This document shows positions 11,901 to 24,492 of a stretch of 64,000 bases of DNA, piece after piece (positions within the stretch are counted from its first letter, which is position 1; every line of letters starts with the position of its first letter). This DNA is from Trifolium pratense. Its lineage: Eukaryota; Streptophyta; Magnoliopsida; Fabales; Fabaceae. The stretch spans positions 58,203,257 to 58,267,256 of the forward strand of contig NC_060060.1 of assembly GCF_020283565.1 (NCBI RefSeq), written 5' to 3'. The notes below the pieces were generated by a model. It ran no database searches. It was given only the letters and a program-made list of their open reading frames with translations, and was not told the origin of the DNA. A program made the position numbers and the translations under genes.

Positions 11901-11985
11901 GAGATCGATCATATCTTTTGTTAACAAGGGTATGATGGTTGAGGTTACAAATGACAATCACAAAATTAAACTACCGGTTCTATAG
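8942..11985 (+). pseudogene. Broken TNL gene: TIR and P-loop, NB-ARC core lost, LRR frameshifted
   Basis: Exon 1 (8942-9459) is an intact TIR (YDVFLSFKGTDTR, with the catalytic-type Glu in FCLDEL). Exon 2 starts at 9703 and carries the P-loop GPGGIGKTTLA and the RNBS-A FLHNVRE. It stops at TGA 10085-10087, just after GIPIIK, where the tandem neighbour continues into kinase-2. The kinase-2, RNBS-B, GLPL and MHD segments are missing and a (TACA)85 array stands in their place. The gene resumes at exon 3 (10469, GTSQTEIIHLDF) with LRRs. The LRR part then suffers a frameshift near 11200 and a stop near 11496. C-JID remnants (PESFDHRSSGSSISFWL) lie near 11700. Exons 1 and 2 alone could still encode a 300-aa TIR/P-loop protein. 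Confidence 0.85.
10097..10436. repeat. (TACA)85 tetranucleotide microsatellite
   Basis: 340 bp of uninterrupted TACA units, exactly 85 copies by my count. A period of four without stop codons leaves several frames open on both strands (repeating HTYI on plus, YVCM on minus); these are artefacts and not proteins. The array sits at the deletion junction inside the second TNL copy. Collapse or expansion during assembly is possible for such a pure array. Confidence 0.97.
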
Positions 11986-12660
11986 CATTGATTCAAGGGC
12001 ATGAACATTGTGGTCATGTACGTTTTTCAATTCTTTCAGCTCCAATCAAACGATGCATTCATTCGATGATATTGAGAACGTTTATTCAATGATCAACAGT
12101 ATCAACGCAGATAAGGGTAGGAAGGACTAGAATTAATTTTAATTTACCTATTTGTTTTTGGTCTCTTCTGCATAAATTGAACGGTGGAAATCATGTAGCA
12201 GAACTATTTTGATTTTTGGTCATGTGATTGAGAGTAATCCTATATTCTGGATTAGCTGATAATTGTTTCTATCCTCCAAAAATTTATGAAACTCTCATTT
12301 TTATGTTCATTTTGCTGGCTGGAAATTAATTTCCGAACAATTTTCGCTGTCTGAACTCTGAAATATAACCTGATGTTTGTTTTTAAGAATTGTAAATATT
12401 GTTATATACACCATGTACTAATTCTACGCAGGATTAATACAACAGCTGTTTATAATTCTTAAAATTCAGATTTTCCTTTCATTCCTTAAATCAAAATGTT
12501 CGTGGTTTTATTTATCATGATGAATTTAAGGATTTATTTACATATACATTATGTTCATTATATGGTATCTACTTCATAACTCCCTATAAGCATATACCAC
12601 CACAATTCTATTCCAAGGATTCAATGTAGTGAATCAATTAAACATTAAAGTACAGCTAGC
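11986..12660. other. 3' flanks of the TNL pseudogene and CNGC copy 1
   Basis: No gene was seen. From about 12405 to 12660 the sequence (ACACCATGTACTAATTCTAC onward) is clearly homologous to 26870-27155 downstream of CNGC copy 2 and to the flank of copy 3. It therefore belongs to the tandemly duplicated channel unit. Confidence 0.6.
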
Positions 12661-15600
12661 CTATGATTTCGATGTTTGATAATCATTCTGTGTGGTATTA
12701 GCTCGACTTAGACGCTTCTTCCTGTATCTCCATCCAACCTGAATTTTGTTTGCTGCAAGTGATCTCCAATATGGAGATTCATACCTAACATAATACAATC
12801 ATCAAATCATTATGTTAGTTAGAGCCGTTGTTTTGATATTTATGCATAAAAATCACACCCTTGTAATATGTGAATGAATTTGCACGTGTGAATGCCATCC
12901 TTTTAATTTTATTCACTTTTTAGTAGGAATATGACCGATCTGGATCCTAGGTGTTGTATCATGTTACATGCAAGTTGTGATTAAACACTGTATTTAATAT
13001 CAAAATCACTTTTTTTTAATAATCTGTAACAAACGGGCCCCATGTCTCGAACAATATAACAAACTAGCATCTAATCACTACTAATTCTCAAATCATCTGT
13101 AACATATCACACAAGCAAATGATTATGATTATGAATGGTCTTTATTGAAAAGGAAGCATGGTGCGAGAGACATAATGAAACAAAATTCTTCATGAAAGAT
13201 AATGCATTTAATCATAAAAGGGTGAAGATATGCTAGTGCTAGGTATAAACCGAAAAACAACAAGGAAATGAAATGAATGAATAAATGACCTTATGACTCC
13301 TTGAACACGAGGGCTCCTCAAGAATCTTGCGAAAAGAGTTGTCACTTCTTCAATGTCTTTAGTGCGGAGTGAAAATGCCTCCACATTGGTTAAGCATCTT
13401 ACTGTTCTGTCACTGGTCAACCCTTGTCCTTGAAGCTTTACTTTTTTACCTTCTGCAAGAGAAACCACATCGATTAAACATGTTCCTCATTTTTTTATTG
13501 CTACTTCTTTGAGGCATGTTATCAGTATATCAAGTATGTATAGATGTATGTACCTTTGCTTTCAGATGACTGTTCCAGATACCATCTTAGAAGTTCTTCA
13601 CCACACGCATCCCCTTCAGATAACGGAACCGAAATCCCATCTTCTCCGATGCTCTCCAATTTTCCACGCACAATAAACACCATCTTCTGTACAAGACCAC
13701 CCTGACTCAAAATTCTACTTCCTTTGATGTATGTTGTCTGTATTAGTCGTTCACGAATGGCATCTAAGATAGGCTCATCTTCATCCATCAGGGAAAATAT
13801 TCGAACCTGTAGACAAAACATTTGGACTTGTTTAATATAATTGGCTTTTGATGTGCCATTGTTTAAGAATCACACGATGAATATGCATAAAGTTCTGTCT
13901 TCTAAATTCTTTTCTCGTTCAACTTCTATTGGATTCCAGCAAGTAACAGGTAAACAAATAGGGAAAAGAGAATTTTATTTAAAACATCTTAGATGAGATT
14001 TTGAAGTTCATATATGATCTGAACCAGATAAATAAAATCCGTTTAAAAAGAGCAATCACGAACTTTTTCTAATTATTGAAATGCATACCTTTTTAACGAA
14101 TTTGAAGAGATGACGTCGTATGTCTGTCTGGAGATCTTCTGGCAAATTCTCGAGAACCATTTTCTCAGGAACACCCCTTGTTGCAGCCCAACTATACCGT
14201 TCAGCCTGCCGTACTCTCCTGCATGACAGACATAGTATCCATCATTTGTACATTATGCGTGACAGACATAGTATCAATCATTTGGCAGTGTTAATGTGAT
14301 TCATTAAAAGAGTTAGAACATTTCATACCTTTTGAGATCTTCTGGTAAGCGACGATGGCTCATCCATTGCTCAACATCACGGCCTCTAAGTTGCATTTCT
14401 AACCTCCTGTAAACAAGGAAAAAAATAGATCAAGTTTGTTACAACCCCAAGGATCAAACACATCGGAATATTACGAACATATATTCCATTATTATTCAAA
14501 ATTTGTAGCTTTAGATAAACTGTAACTGGACAACAAGAACAATAAAAATATCCTACTAACGAATTACACCGTATAGTTTAAACTTAAGAGGCATACTGAT
14601 GTTATGAATTACACCATAGAGTTTGATACAGTTACACTTATAGGATGGCTAGACAATCACCCTTCTACATTGTTTTTAGCTTTTCACATGAAAGTAACTT
14701 TAAACATAAGTTAATTTAGAATGAAGCAGATGACATGTGCGTTTGATTTCATGGTAAGGAGAGCCAAAAGTGATTCCAATCAAAATCAATTTTTTTTCAT
14801 CGAAGAACCAAACAGACACAACAAAGGAGCACCATGCCACCAACATTTAAGGTGCACATAAAGTAAGAGAGAAACATTCTACCTCCGTCCAAGAGCCTGA
14901 AGAAAGTTCTGTATGTTTCCAATGAGAAGCGCAAAAAGCAAGAGTCCCAATCCTATGATAGACATTGTAAAGAGGACTTCCCACACAAAATAGCTTGGGA
15001 TTTGATTACCAGCTAGAGTACTGATTTGCTGCATTAGAAATCACAGAGGTATAATTGGCAAGTTATATCAAACCAAGAGGTCTCGGGTTAAATTACGGTT
15101 GGTGAGCTAAGGAATATTGAAAGAGTTTGAAGCACGAGGTCCCGGATTCCGGAAACCAACATAATCACTAGGTTACTATCATTTTTCTATCGAAAAATAA
15201 AATCATTCATGTGCCTTTTAGTGTTGGTTCGAGTTAGCCCTTGACATGATATTAGAGCACACTTGATCATGTTGTTCTAAGCTCAGCCCTTGTCTTTCCC
15301 ATTCTTCTAAGATTAAACGTTAAGATGGTTTATGAATGTGATTTTGTAAAACTACATATGAAAATAAAAAGGAGAAAAACAAAATATTTTTTTTAACACG
15401 TTCAAATATTTGGTTAATTATTTTCAATGGATGGTTAACGAATATGTTAAGAAGTTCCACATCGGTTGCGATATGGCCTAACTAAGTGTTTATAAACTAG
15501 AGGCAACAAGCCGGTTTTGTAAGGATGAGTTAGGCCCAATACTCAATTCTAAGAGAATATAACAAGGTTTCAAATTATGTTAGATAAACATGATATTCCT

Positions 15601-18600
15601 TATAACCATCCAAATTATGTTCAAACATACATGATTTTCAAGTTCTCAAATAGACATGATATCTATTAACCACAATCTGTGTTCAAATATATTATATATG
15701 TACCTGAAAATCATGGTTAATTATGTTTTTTTGCATGGTTAATGAGTTGTGACACCTTGTTATATTCATTAACCATGTATTTGAATTGCATTAGCCAGCC
15801 AAATTGTTTTTGAATTTTGTTGTTCCATTTTTGAGAGAAAAAAACACAGGGTACTTTTAAAAGTTTTCAAATCAAATCACATTGTTTATCTTCATAGCTC
15901 CCTTTTATTATGTCGTTTCATTAAGAATAAGCCCTTAATCTTTTTTTTTTAAAGCAAATAAGCCCTTAATCTTCAACGGAGGAATATCATATTAAGCCTG
16001 TTTGAAAATGAAAGACCAAATGCATACCTGGAATCCCCAAAAAAGTGCATACACGTATTTGTTGATCAGGTTAGTTTCTATAGTAAGTTGTACAGCTTTT
16101 TCATAGATTCCATAAGAAAAAGCATTGGATGAGGAATCCAAACAAGCAATGGCACCCTCATCATTGATCCATTTAGTTGATATACTCTCCGCTTTACAGT
16201 CAATCAACTTCATGCATTCAGGTAGAAGAGAATGTTTGCAGGCATCTCTCAAACATTGGTTAACCCTCTGGAAGAAGAAAGTGTTAAAAAGAAAGAAGTT
16301 AGTAAATTAAAAGTTACCAAACATTCATTTACTGAATTAAATTCCTGATTCTTAAAGAACATTTGTCTATAAAGTATCCATAGAAACATAATAAATCATA
16401 TCACTATCATACTTAATTTTGACTATAATTCTTGCAATATATTATCATACTATTATGACCCTGCTGGGATAAACAACTTAATTAATTTTTTTATGCATAA
16501 ACTATTTCTATAGCAAAAGACAAAATAAATAAAGTCAAATTGTTTTCAAATAAGCGTAAGCTATTTTCCTAAGCTAGCTAGGAGAGCTTATGAAAATAAG
16601 TTGAAAACAACTTATAGACATGTCGTAAGTTGTTTCCATTCGCTCTCTCAAACAACTTATATTTATGTCAATAAATAAGCTCAAATGAGTCAATCCAAAC
16701 AGGGAGCTATGTAACAGTATAAATCAGAAGCACTCAAATGAATCAATTAATATTTCTTCTACATTTCCATTCATCATGTGATGATGCAGGATTCTTTCTT
16801 CTTTCCATACAAGTGAGAATTTAAAGCACAGTATGAAATTTTATTGAAGAAATTTTATATTTTCTGAAAGTGAAGCTTCAAATGTCATTTTAACTCACCT
16901 GTAGACCAAAGAGGTACCAGCATGAACCAACAACATGGCCAGATAGCATAAAAATGAGAAGATTTATAATGAAATTTGCCCAGGCTGACTCAAATATGAA
17001 TCCAGTTGGAGACTGGCCAATTAGCAGAGGCAAATATCTGAATAATCTGGGAATGTATTGTATAAGGATCGCTAGACGTAGAAGATTCTTAGCATAATTT
17101 GCTCCTGAATACCCCAAGGAACTTGGTAGGATAACCAATATCATTATCTACAAGTATTTCGCAACATATTTTGATGAGTTCATCATAAGCAATAGTCGTT
17201 TTCACAAATTAAAATTCCTTTCCTTCCACAGACTATTTATTTGTTAGTTTAAAACACAAAAGGGTGCATTGATAGCAGCTCACGTTGAATTTAAACATAA
17301 TTAATTTGTTTTGAAACGTAAACGTGATTAAATTGAACAATAAGTTGTGTATATAAAGATAGAAATAAGACAACAAATATTTTTGAAGTTCTTAAGCATA
17401 ACTCTGCCGCAGGCCCACAGCATAAAAGCTATTATAGATAGAAAAACTAACTTACAACAGAAAACAAGTAGCCTATGCTTTTAGGATAATTGGCTTAACA
17501 AGGTCTAAGCATCAGAGACTCTGCTACTAATTGTCAAGAAATAGGTTCTCGATGCTGAATTGTCTGTCTCTGTTGAGAATCCTACATCGGATGAGATATG
17601 GCCTACAAATGTGTTTATAAGTGGGAGGCATCCATCACCTTATAAGTTGGTTTTGTAGGGTTGAGTTAGGTTCAACCCAAATTTGAAGACGGTATAAGAA
17701 CCTCTCCAAGATCCTTTGTGCCACTCAGGGGTCATGCACCAGATGTTCACTCTTGAGCGAGAGGGGTGTGTACCAAGAGTCGCACATAGGATGAGATATG
17801 GCCTGAAAATGAGTTTATAAGAGGGGAAGCATTCCTCACCTTACAAGCCGGTTTTGTGCGGTTGAGTAAGGCCCTATCCAAATTCTTTGAGACACAATTA
17901 ATTTTAATTCCCATATAATATAAGGTGACTCTTGCATTTCTATTATTCAGTTAGAGATTTTTTCAGGTAGAAGTTCATGAGATAAAAAGTATTTATGTGC
18001 ATGAATCTAAGAGCTTAGAGTTTTGAAAACATTTGGCTTTTAACAACAACATGGAGAGTAGCAAGTAATATACCTGAGGAAGAGGTAATACAACAAATAA
18101 GTCAACGCAAAGATAACTCCTAAAGTAATTAAGAGCAATTTTCATGGGATGGTCAACTAAATCTCCAGCACCAACCACCCTTGATTCAGGAGAAATATAA
18201 GCCAACCTAAACTGCAAAGAAGCAACTTAGTCGAGTTATTTAATCTTTAAAATATGAAAACACATTAAACTAGACTTAAAACTCATCAACCATGTAAAAC
18301 ATTCAGAACACGTGCACACTTTTCTTCCTATAGGTAAAGAGAGACTAAGGAAAATTATAAGACAAACCATTAGAGACATTTATATTTAAATGTTCTTTCG
18401 TTACACTTGGTCTATCATTCTAAGAATAGATGCATTAGTACAAGAAAGATGCTATATGTCGCGACAAATATTGCTCACGAATTCACAAACCCGTTTTTTT
18501 TTTTTTCTCATATTTCTTTCTTAAGAAAGTAAAGAAAAATAAAATAGAACCACTACCAGTCACCCGATTCACTTCAATCCAACCTTCATTCAATCGCTGT

Positions 18601-20218
18601 TACATAAGTAGATGTGATGGTGGGTGATGCTTACTGTGTGACCGAACAAGAACCTAACATATTTCACACTTTGTTTACAGAAACAATGTTGCTAAGACAT
18701 AGTTTCGAAGGAGGCCACGCTTCTTGCACAAGACTGAGGCAAATTCAGGTCCGTTACAAGCCAAGCGCTCCAGTGCATTTTGCAGAAATCAACTCAGATA
18801 GGTGTGCCGCCGGAGACAAGGACGAAAACACTGGGGGTTAACTTAAATGATCGATTCGAGAGAAAAATATGGGAGATAAGAAACAGAAATAAAATGTGCA
18901 AGCTGGTACCATGTCATTTGTGATATTGTGGCAATGCTCATTCTCATGACATTCAGCATTTCTCTTAGTACAAATTAAATCAAAAAAGGTGATTACTGAA
19001 AAATTACCTGGAGAAGAATGTTCAAGAAATACACAAAATCAGTTATGCTTCGAAGTACAACAAGTATTTTTGCCATATCCCAGTTGATAAGAATACATTT
19101 ATCACGCTGCAGAAAATGAATGCGGAAAACTGATTTTATTTTTAAGCAAGGAAAAAAGTAAATGATGTGGGAAGATTTTACAATTAAGTAAAAGGAAAAG
19201 AATTGTACCTTGTTCACATATATTAAGAAGAAAAATAATGGATCAACAAAAATTGAGAGTATGCAAGATATGGCCAAAAACCGGTTCCAGTGTTGTACAA
19301 CTTTAGTATGAGGGTTCATAACTCCAGGAATGCATGAAGAGCAGAAAGAAATAAGTTTTCTTCCAAAACCTTTGGCGTCGCCATAAAGAGAATTGTGGAA
19401 CTGTAAACATTCACAACATGAACAAACCTATTAGTTATGTGAAATAAATAGCAAACAAGAACAAAACGTGTACAACGAAAAAGGTGCATTCATCATTATA
19501 ATTGGCATTGATAACAAAAAATAAGTAGAGCTATATATAAATAAAAAAATTATTGGCTACTTAAGAAACGCACAAGTACAGTCTAATTCAATCAACTATC
19601 TATAAACTATATTTTTAAAAGAAGAGAAAATCATCATTGTAGTAAAGTCAAATTCAAAACACAGAAGTCATTTTTTTCTTAAATTTCCGAAGAAATAATA
19701 GTCTATATTAGGAATAAAGATACCTTGGGGTCAAATATAGTGGAAGCTCTTGGTTTTCTTTGCTGAGAAAGCTTGAAGTAAGTAGGGCAAGTAGTGCAAT
19801 AAGGATCATTACACATTCCAAGTTGTCCAGACCTCAACAAGTGCTCATTTTTTTTGTCGTAGTCATTATCATTCCAACGATGTTCATCTGTGCCATCAAA
19901 CTTCTCTGTCTTGTTCTCTCCTACTTTGCTTCCTGCCACTACTATACTATTCTGAAAAGGATTTCCAGTTGCAGGAGTTGCATATAAGGGACCACTCATT
20001 TGCCCCAACGGAGTTTTCCTCGCAGTACGAAGCGGACCAGTATGTCCGACAAGATTCGGCTGTCTCTCATATGGATCCAGAGAAGCCATAGGAATAGAGA
20101 TTGAAGCACTCCGTGTCCTTGATATGTTTCTTCGGAATGTAGAATCCTGAGGTTCATCAGATCGTTGTGTACGTGTATCTGACAGCATCGGAATTTCATC
20201 TTTATCAAAACGATTCAT
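12661..20218 (-). CDS. Cyclic nucleotide-gated channel, CNGC19/20-type, copy 1
   Basis: Minus-strand exons in transcript order: 20218-19724, 19400-19209, 19106-19008, 18211-18074, 17147-16899, 16267-16028, 15028-14883, 14406-14329, 14218-14089, 13806-13554, 13452-13290, 12784-12661. All have GT-AG borders and sum to 2307 nt (768 aa), close to Arabidopsis CNGC20. The N-terminus has a Cys-rich MCNDPYCTTCPTYF motif. S1 lies in exon 2, S2 in exon 3, S3-S5 in exons 4-5 (LLRLAILIQYIPRLFRYLP is S4) and the pore in exons 6-7 with filter residues AGNQ (477-480). Exon 10 holds the cyclic-nucleotide-binding fold with GDACGEELLRWYL. Exon 12 has the IQ calmodulin motif (IQVGWRYRKKR). Known role: Ca2+-permeable plasma-membrane channels in immunity and cell-death control. 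Introns hold dispersed repeats. Confidence 0.92.
15455..15560. repeat. Dispersed repeat fragment in CNGC copy 1 intron
   Basis: This stretch (CCACATCGG... GTTTATAAAC ... AAGCCGGTTTTGT ... GAGTTAGGCCC) shares its phrase order with the two stretches at 17560-17895. It is a short non-coding dispersed repeat, probably an LTR/TRIM-derived family. It is absent from the equivalent intron of copies 2 and 3. Confidence 0.5.
17560..17895. repeat. Two tandem copies of the same dispersed repeat
   Basis: Two successive copies of the pattern ATGAGATATGGCCT ... GTTTATAAG ... GGTTTTGT ... GTTGAGT. The first is near 17587-17680 and the second near 17780-17875. They lie in intron 4 of CNGC copy 1. Copy 2 keeps only the last few bases of the repeat (AGGC.TTATCCAAATTCT near 31850), which suggests it once had the insertion and lost it by deletion. 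Confidence 0.5.
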
Positions 20219-20363
20219 GTTTCCTTGTGATGATTCTGAAAACGGAAAACGCATCAATATATTTGTCTATGTACCATCTCAGCAATTTTAAAATGAAGCA
20301 ATCCAGTTCAGCTCAAAACTTAAAAAGGGAAAATATAAATCATAAAACTGTACATAATCAAGT

Positions 20364-20512
20364 GTTTTGGCTCAAGTGGTTAATGAGGTTTAGTTAAGGA
20401 CGGATTATTTGGGAGAGCCGGAGTTCGAATCCTGAAATCCGTATTCTTGTCTTGATTACCTCCCTCACGAATTCTGAATTTCATTAGGAACAGGAGGATT
20501 AAGACCAAAAAA
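20364..20512 (+). mobile_element. tRNA-like SINE in intron 1 of CNGC copy 1
   Basis: An A-box-like TGGCTCAAGTGGTTAATGAG is followed by a B-box-like GAGTTCGAATCC about 45 nt later, then a conserved body ending GGAGGATTAAGACCAAAA. It is inserted opposite to the host gene. The same element sits at the same place in copies 2 and 3, so the insertion predates the channel duplications. Copy 1 has lost a few bases after the B box. Confidence 0.7.
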
Positions 20513-21150
20513 ACATATCAAAAAGTCAAAGGGCTGTATGCTAGTGACAAAGCCAGATGGAACACAATGCATCATAAGAAATATCTTTGTTCTTATATGG
20601 CCGGCTGTCAACTCTAAAATGATGTATTTAACTTTACATAGAAAAATTTCTTATGAATTAGATATATAAATGGAACTTTTATCAATATAGAAGTGTAATG
20701 AATACCCTTATCTTAGGTTGGAAGAAAACAGAACATATCAACTACACATTCATTGAACTGAACTAACTATACAATAATTGTTCAAAAGCAAGCACCATGC
20801 TGTCGAATTCGAACCTGCCTCTACAAAGCATCACTACTTGGTTAAGACTTTAAAGCTAACACTCAACACATAGTACTTCAATCTCAAATATAAACAAATG
20901 ACAAGTTCAGTAGTCCAAAATATAAGCAAATATTAACTAACTTCACCTTATTTAACAGTGGTATTATTCCTTCCGAAAAAGAAAATCCTAAATAAATTTC
21001 ATTAATTTTTTTTTCATTAATTTAATTTATTTTTTTTCATAATCGTGTTTATTTGTACAAACTAACCACTACAATTTAGCATGACTAATCTTTGTGAGAT
21101 AACTTGTTATACACACAAGTGTCGCAATTCAAACCACTTGCAACTTACCT

Positions 21151-21285
21151 ACCGTTTGGTTCTATGGAAAAAAAAGTGGGAGGAAATAAAATTACGCAAA
21201 GCAATGCATGAACTTGGACTAAAGTTATTCTAAATTCATGCATTGGTTTGCGTAATTTTCTTTCCTCCCACTTTCTTTCCAATCG
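21151..21285. mobile_element. Foldback MITE upstream of CNGC copy 1
   Basis: Inverted arms of about 45 bp: AAAGTGGGAGGAAATAAAAT on the left against TTTTCTTTCCTCCCACTTTC on the right, with GCATGAA/TTCATGC near the centre. It is non-coding. The corresponding interval of copy 2 (near 35565-35585) lacks it, so it is specific to copy 1. Confidence 0.65.
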
Positions 21286-21679
21286 TGTGCTTCACTGAAT
21301 TAAAAATCATTTAATTACATACAACTTACCCAAACGAAATGTACTTACTACTCAGACCAATCGATCCTGTGTCACTGAATTAAAAATCATTTAATTACAT
21401 TAAGAAAATTAAATGGGAAAAAAACTTATTGCATGATCTAACAAAAAATATTTTTAATTGTCCTCAGTTACATTCTTTTTTTTATTTTTATTTTTTTTTT
21501 TTTTTGCAATAAACCAATATAACAGAACAAGACAAAACATTATAAATTTGTGACCTATGAGGAATTGCAATTGGGTAAGGAACAAGTGGAAAACACGAAA
21601 TGAATAAGAACAAGCAACAATAATAATAAATAAAAGACAAAAGAGAAAGCAAAATTAAGAAAAAGTGAAGAGTAAAAAC

Positions 21680-21900
21680 CTGATTAAAGAGAAGAAACTC
21701 AAGGTGAAAACCCCAGAAGCTATTTTGCAGAAATTCAACTTAAAGAATGCATTTTGAGGAGATTAGACTCAAAAAATGGATAAAGAGAATTTGTAGTGTG
21801 GAGTTTATCTCTGTGTGTGAGAGTGTTTGTAAAGGTGAAGACTTTGACAGAGTCAATTTGTATGGAAGCTGATGAAGTCGTTGGCGCGTGACTTTCACTG
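21680..21900 (-). other. Probable non-coding first exon of CNGC copy 1
   Basis: A stretch conserved among copies 1-3 lies upstream of the coding exons and ends in a good donor (CAG|GTTTTTAC on the minus strand, boundary near 21680). It pairs with an acceptor just before the ATG exon (TTTTCAG near 20236). The 5' boundary is not defined by the sequence and the given end is approximate. Confidence 0.5.
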
Positions 21901-22540
21901 TGAACAAGTGTGCTTTGCTAATTGCTATGAACATTCGTCGGACAGAAACATTTTTAATATCTATTTACAAGAATTAAGAATATATGTTTTTGTTTTTTTG
22001 CTAATTGAATATAATTAAGTTTTGTTTGTAAAAAAAATAAAGGGTTAAATACTTTAGGAACCAAAAGTTGCTGAAAATTTTTATAAAGGGTTAAATACTT
22101 TGAGATATTTATAGAAAGCAAAAACACATTTAACCGAAAAATAAAATATGTTTTGTAAAAACATATTTAATGGGAGTGAACTTTGGGTAAACTAGGTTAA
22201 TTTTTATGGGTCCAAAGTGATTTGCAGGATTTAAGAAATTAATAGTTGATTTGAGAAGTTTTTACTTTAATGATGGTTGTTTATAAAGAACCAAAACTTG
22301 ACCCCGCATGTTTATTGTACTTTTTTATTTGTAATTAGTTTTAATCCAAAATTAGCATTAATTTAATTATTTTAATTAAAATGCATAAAAATATTAAATA
22401 TTTGTTTGACAAAAAAATATTACTTATTAAAGTGGTAAAAGATGTATTAAAAATGAAACATGCGAGGAAACAATAATAATATCTATAATATTATAGAATT
22501 AAAAATGATACAAATGCACAACAATAATACATAAAAAAAT
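21901..22540. other. Upstream region of CNGC copy 1
   Basis: AT-rich promoter-side DNA between the channel gene's 5' exon and the LINE remnant. No gene was seen. The phrase AAAGGGTTAAATACTTT occurs twice (22040 and 22085), a small duplicated motif. Confidence 0.35.
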
Positions 22541-22583
22541 TCTTTTTTTTTACGCAAGTAAACTTATGATTTTTCATTCATAA

Positions 22584-23291
22584 TCAAAGTAGCGATACAA
22601 TTAGGAATATAATTAAACGTAATGCGAGAAGCATGGATAAAGCTACCCTTACTAAAGCATGAGCGCTACCGTTTGCTTGACGCCTAGTAAAAGCAGCTAC
22701 ATAGTTACTATGAATTGAGAGCATGGATTTACAATCATCAATTAATAATTCATACTCTGAATGGTTGTCGTTGGAGCTATTGATGTCGTCCACCATCGTC
22801 TTGCAATCCAGTTCAAAAATCACCCTTTTATAGTCAAGCATAGCTATCAACATAATACCTTGTTGTCGCGCCCAAGCCTCTGCCTCTGCTGGTGTCATGA
22901 CAACGCTGATATGAGCTGACATTGCTGTGATGAATTGACCTTCGTCGTTGTTCACACAAGCTCTCATGCTAGTTTTCTTTTCCGGCGAAAATATGGCAGC
23001 ATCAATGTTACATTTCACATAGTCTGCTGGCGGTGGGTACCAAGTACCTTCATCAATGTTACCCATAGAGTTAGGTAGAGTACCTTCATTTAACCAATGC
23101 TTGCACGCCGTAACAACTTGTTTTCCACATAGAGACCAAAATCTTTTGTAGAAAGTCGGGTTCAAGCCATTAGGACCAGGTACTTTATCTGAGTGCATAT
23201 GGAAAGTTGCTTCACATAATTCTTCTTCTTCAAACGGGGCTACTAGTATTTTATTATCATTACTTGTAAGACATGTTGAAATAGCTTGCAA
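22584..23291 (-). pseudogene. LINE RT N-part fused to RNase H by internal deletion
   Basis: The frame opens with a reverse-transcriptase segment (KVPGPNGLNPTFYKRFW, the usual 'GPDG...FYK.FW' block) and runs without a stop into the RNase H domain (YVKCNIDAAIF, then AEAEAWARQQG and FELDCKTMVDDI). The whole RT palm with its catalytic aspartates is missing between them, so the apparent protein is a deletion fusion. In a full LINE more than a kilobase of coding sequence would lie between these blocks. The RNase H acidic residues D, E and D are still visible. Confidence 0.75.
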
Positions 23292-23787
23292 AATTAGCTC
23301 TGCATTACACTAAGTAGGCGCAAACAAATTGGTAAAGTAATCCGAGCTCAAGATTTTCAAACCTGCATGCGTGTTAACCTTTATCCCGTCCTCTGTTGAC
23401 AACTTTGTGAGCTTATTTTTATTCTTTCTAGATGTTGCAGCTGCATGGAAAAATTTGGTGTTCATATCTCCATCTCGCATCCAAAAAGTCTTGGCTCTTT
23501 GTTTCCATGAAGTATCCTTTTGGATTAGAAGCTTTTATTTAATTTGTCTTTCATTGCCATAATTTCAATGTCAGTTTCAGCATTGTTATGAGTGTGAAGC
23601 TCTTCAATTTTCTTTTTGCAACTGTCGATTTCCTCTTTGTATTTTCTTCTGAGTGTTCTTCCCCACTTGTCCAACTCCTTTGTACATATTGTTAACCGGT
23701 AAAGAAGAGTGTCGCCTACTCCTCGACCCCAACCTTCTTCAACAATGAGTTTTCAAAGCGAAATTGTCTCTTGCGATACTCAAATAT

Positions 23788-24492
23788 TCACGGTTCAGTT
23801 TCTAATAGGATCGGAAAGTGATCAAAAGCTCCAGATATTAAATTACTTAGCATGCAACGGGGGAACATGTTCATCCAAGCATTAGTGACCAGGGCTCTAT
23901 CAATCCTTTCTTCCACCACGATGTTAGGCCTCATACTTCTAGACCACGTGTACGCATGCCCTTGGAGAGGGATATCTATCAGTTCACAATTTTCAACTGC
24001 TTGTCTAAAACCATTCAACAACCATTGCGAGTGTGGTACTCTACCTCTTTTATCATCATTTGAAAAGATATCATTGAAATCTCCCACAATACACCAAGGG
24101 AGGGTGGATTGTTGAGATAAAGTGCGTAAATTATCCCAAGACTCTCTTCGTTGCTCCCTATGAGGAATTCCGTAGAATCCTGTCAACCTCCACTCTTGGT
24201 TGTGCTCATTTGCTTTAACTGTAATATTAATAAAATTCCGTGAATAATTTTGAATTTCACATATATTATTGTTCTTCCAAAGCATAGCCAATCCTCTGCT
24301 TCTTCTTTCTCTATCCACTGCAAAACACGCTTCATATCCCACAATTCGTCTAACTTCCTCAATCGTATTTGCATGACAAAGAGTTTCACTTATGAATATA
24401 ATGTTCGGTTTGTGATTCCAGATGAGGTCCCTTAGTGATGGAACTTCCCTCGGGTGACCCAATCTCCGGCAGTTCCAGCTCAGAACAATCAT
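23788..24492 (-). pseudogene. LINE apurinic-type endonuclease domain
   Basis: 234 codons matching the exonuclease-endonuclease-phosphatase fold of plant LINE ORF2. It starts MIVLSWNCRRLGHPREV, has the metal-binding Glu in NIIFISETLC, the GDFNDI motif, and ends near FDHFPILLE, where LINEs have the catalytic SDH-type histidine. This domain would nick the target DNA to prime reverse transcription. It remains open, but it is cut off from a broken RT downstream. Confidence 0.8.

Noticed and set aside
18614..18841. 75-aa plus-strand frame within intron 3 of CNGC copy 1
   Set aside because: It is not conserved as a frame in copy 2 (33080-33260), where indels break it. It is intronic and antisense.
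20364..20440. True tRNA gene in intron 1 of the channel genes
   Set aside because: A- and B-box-like sequences are present, but the cloverleaf cannot be completed and a conserved non-tRNA body follows in all three copies. It is a SINE.
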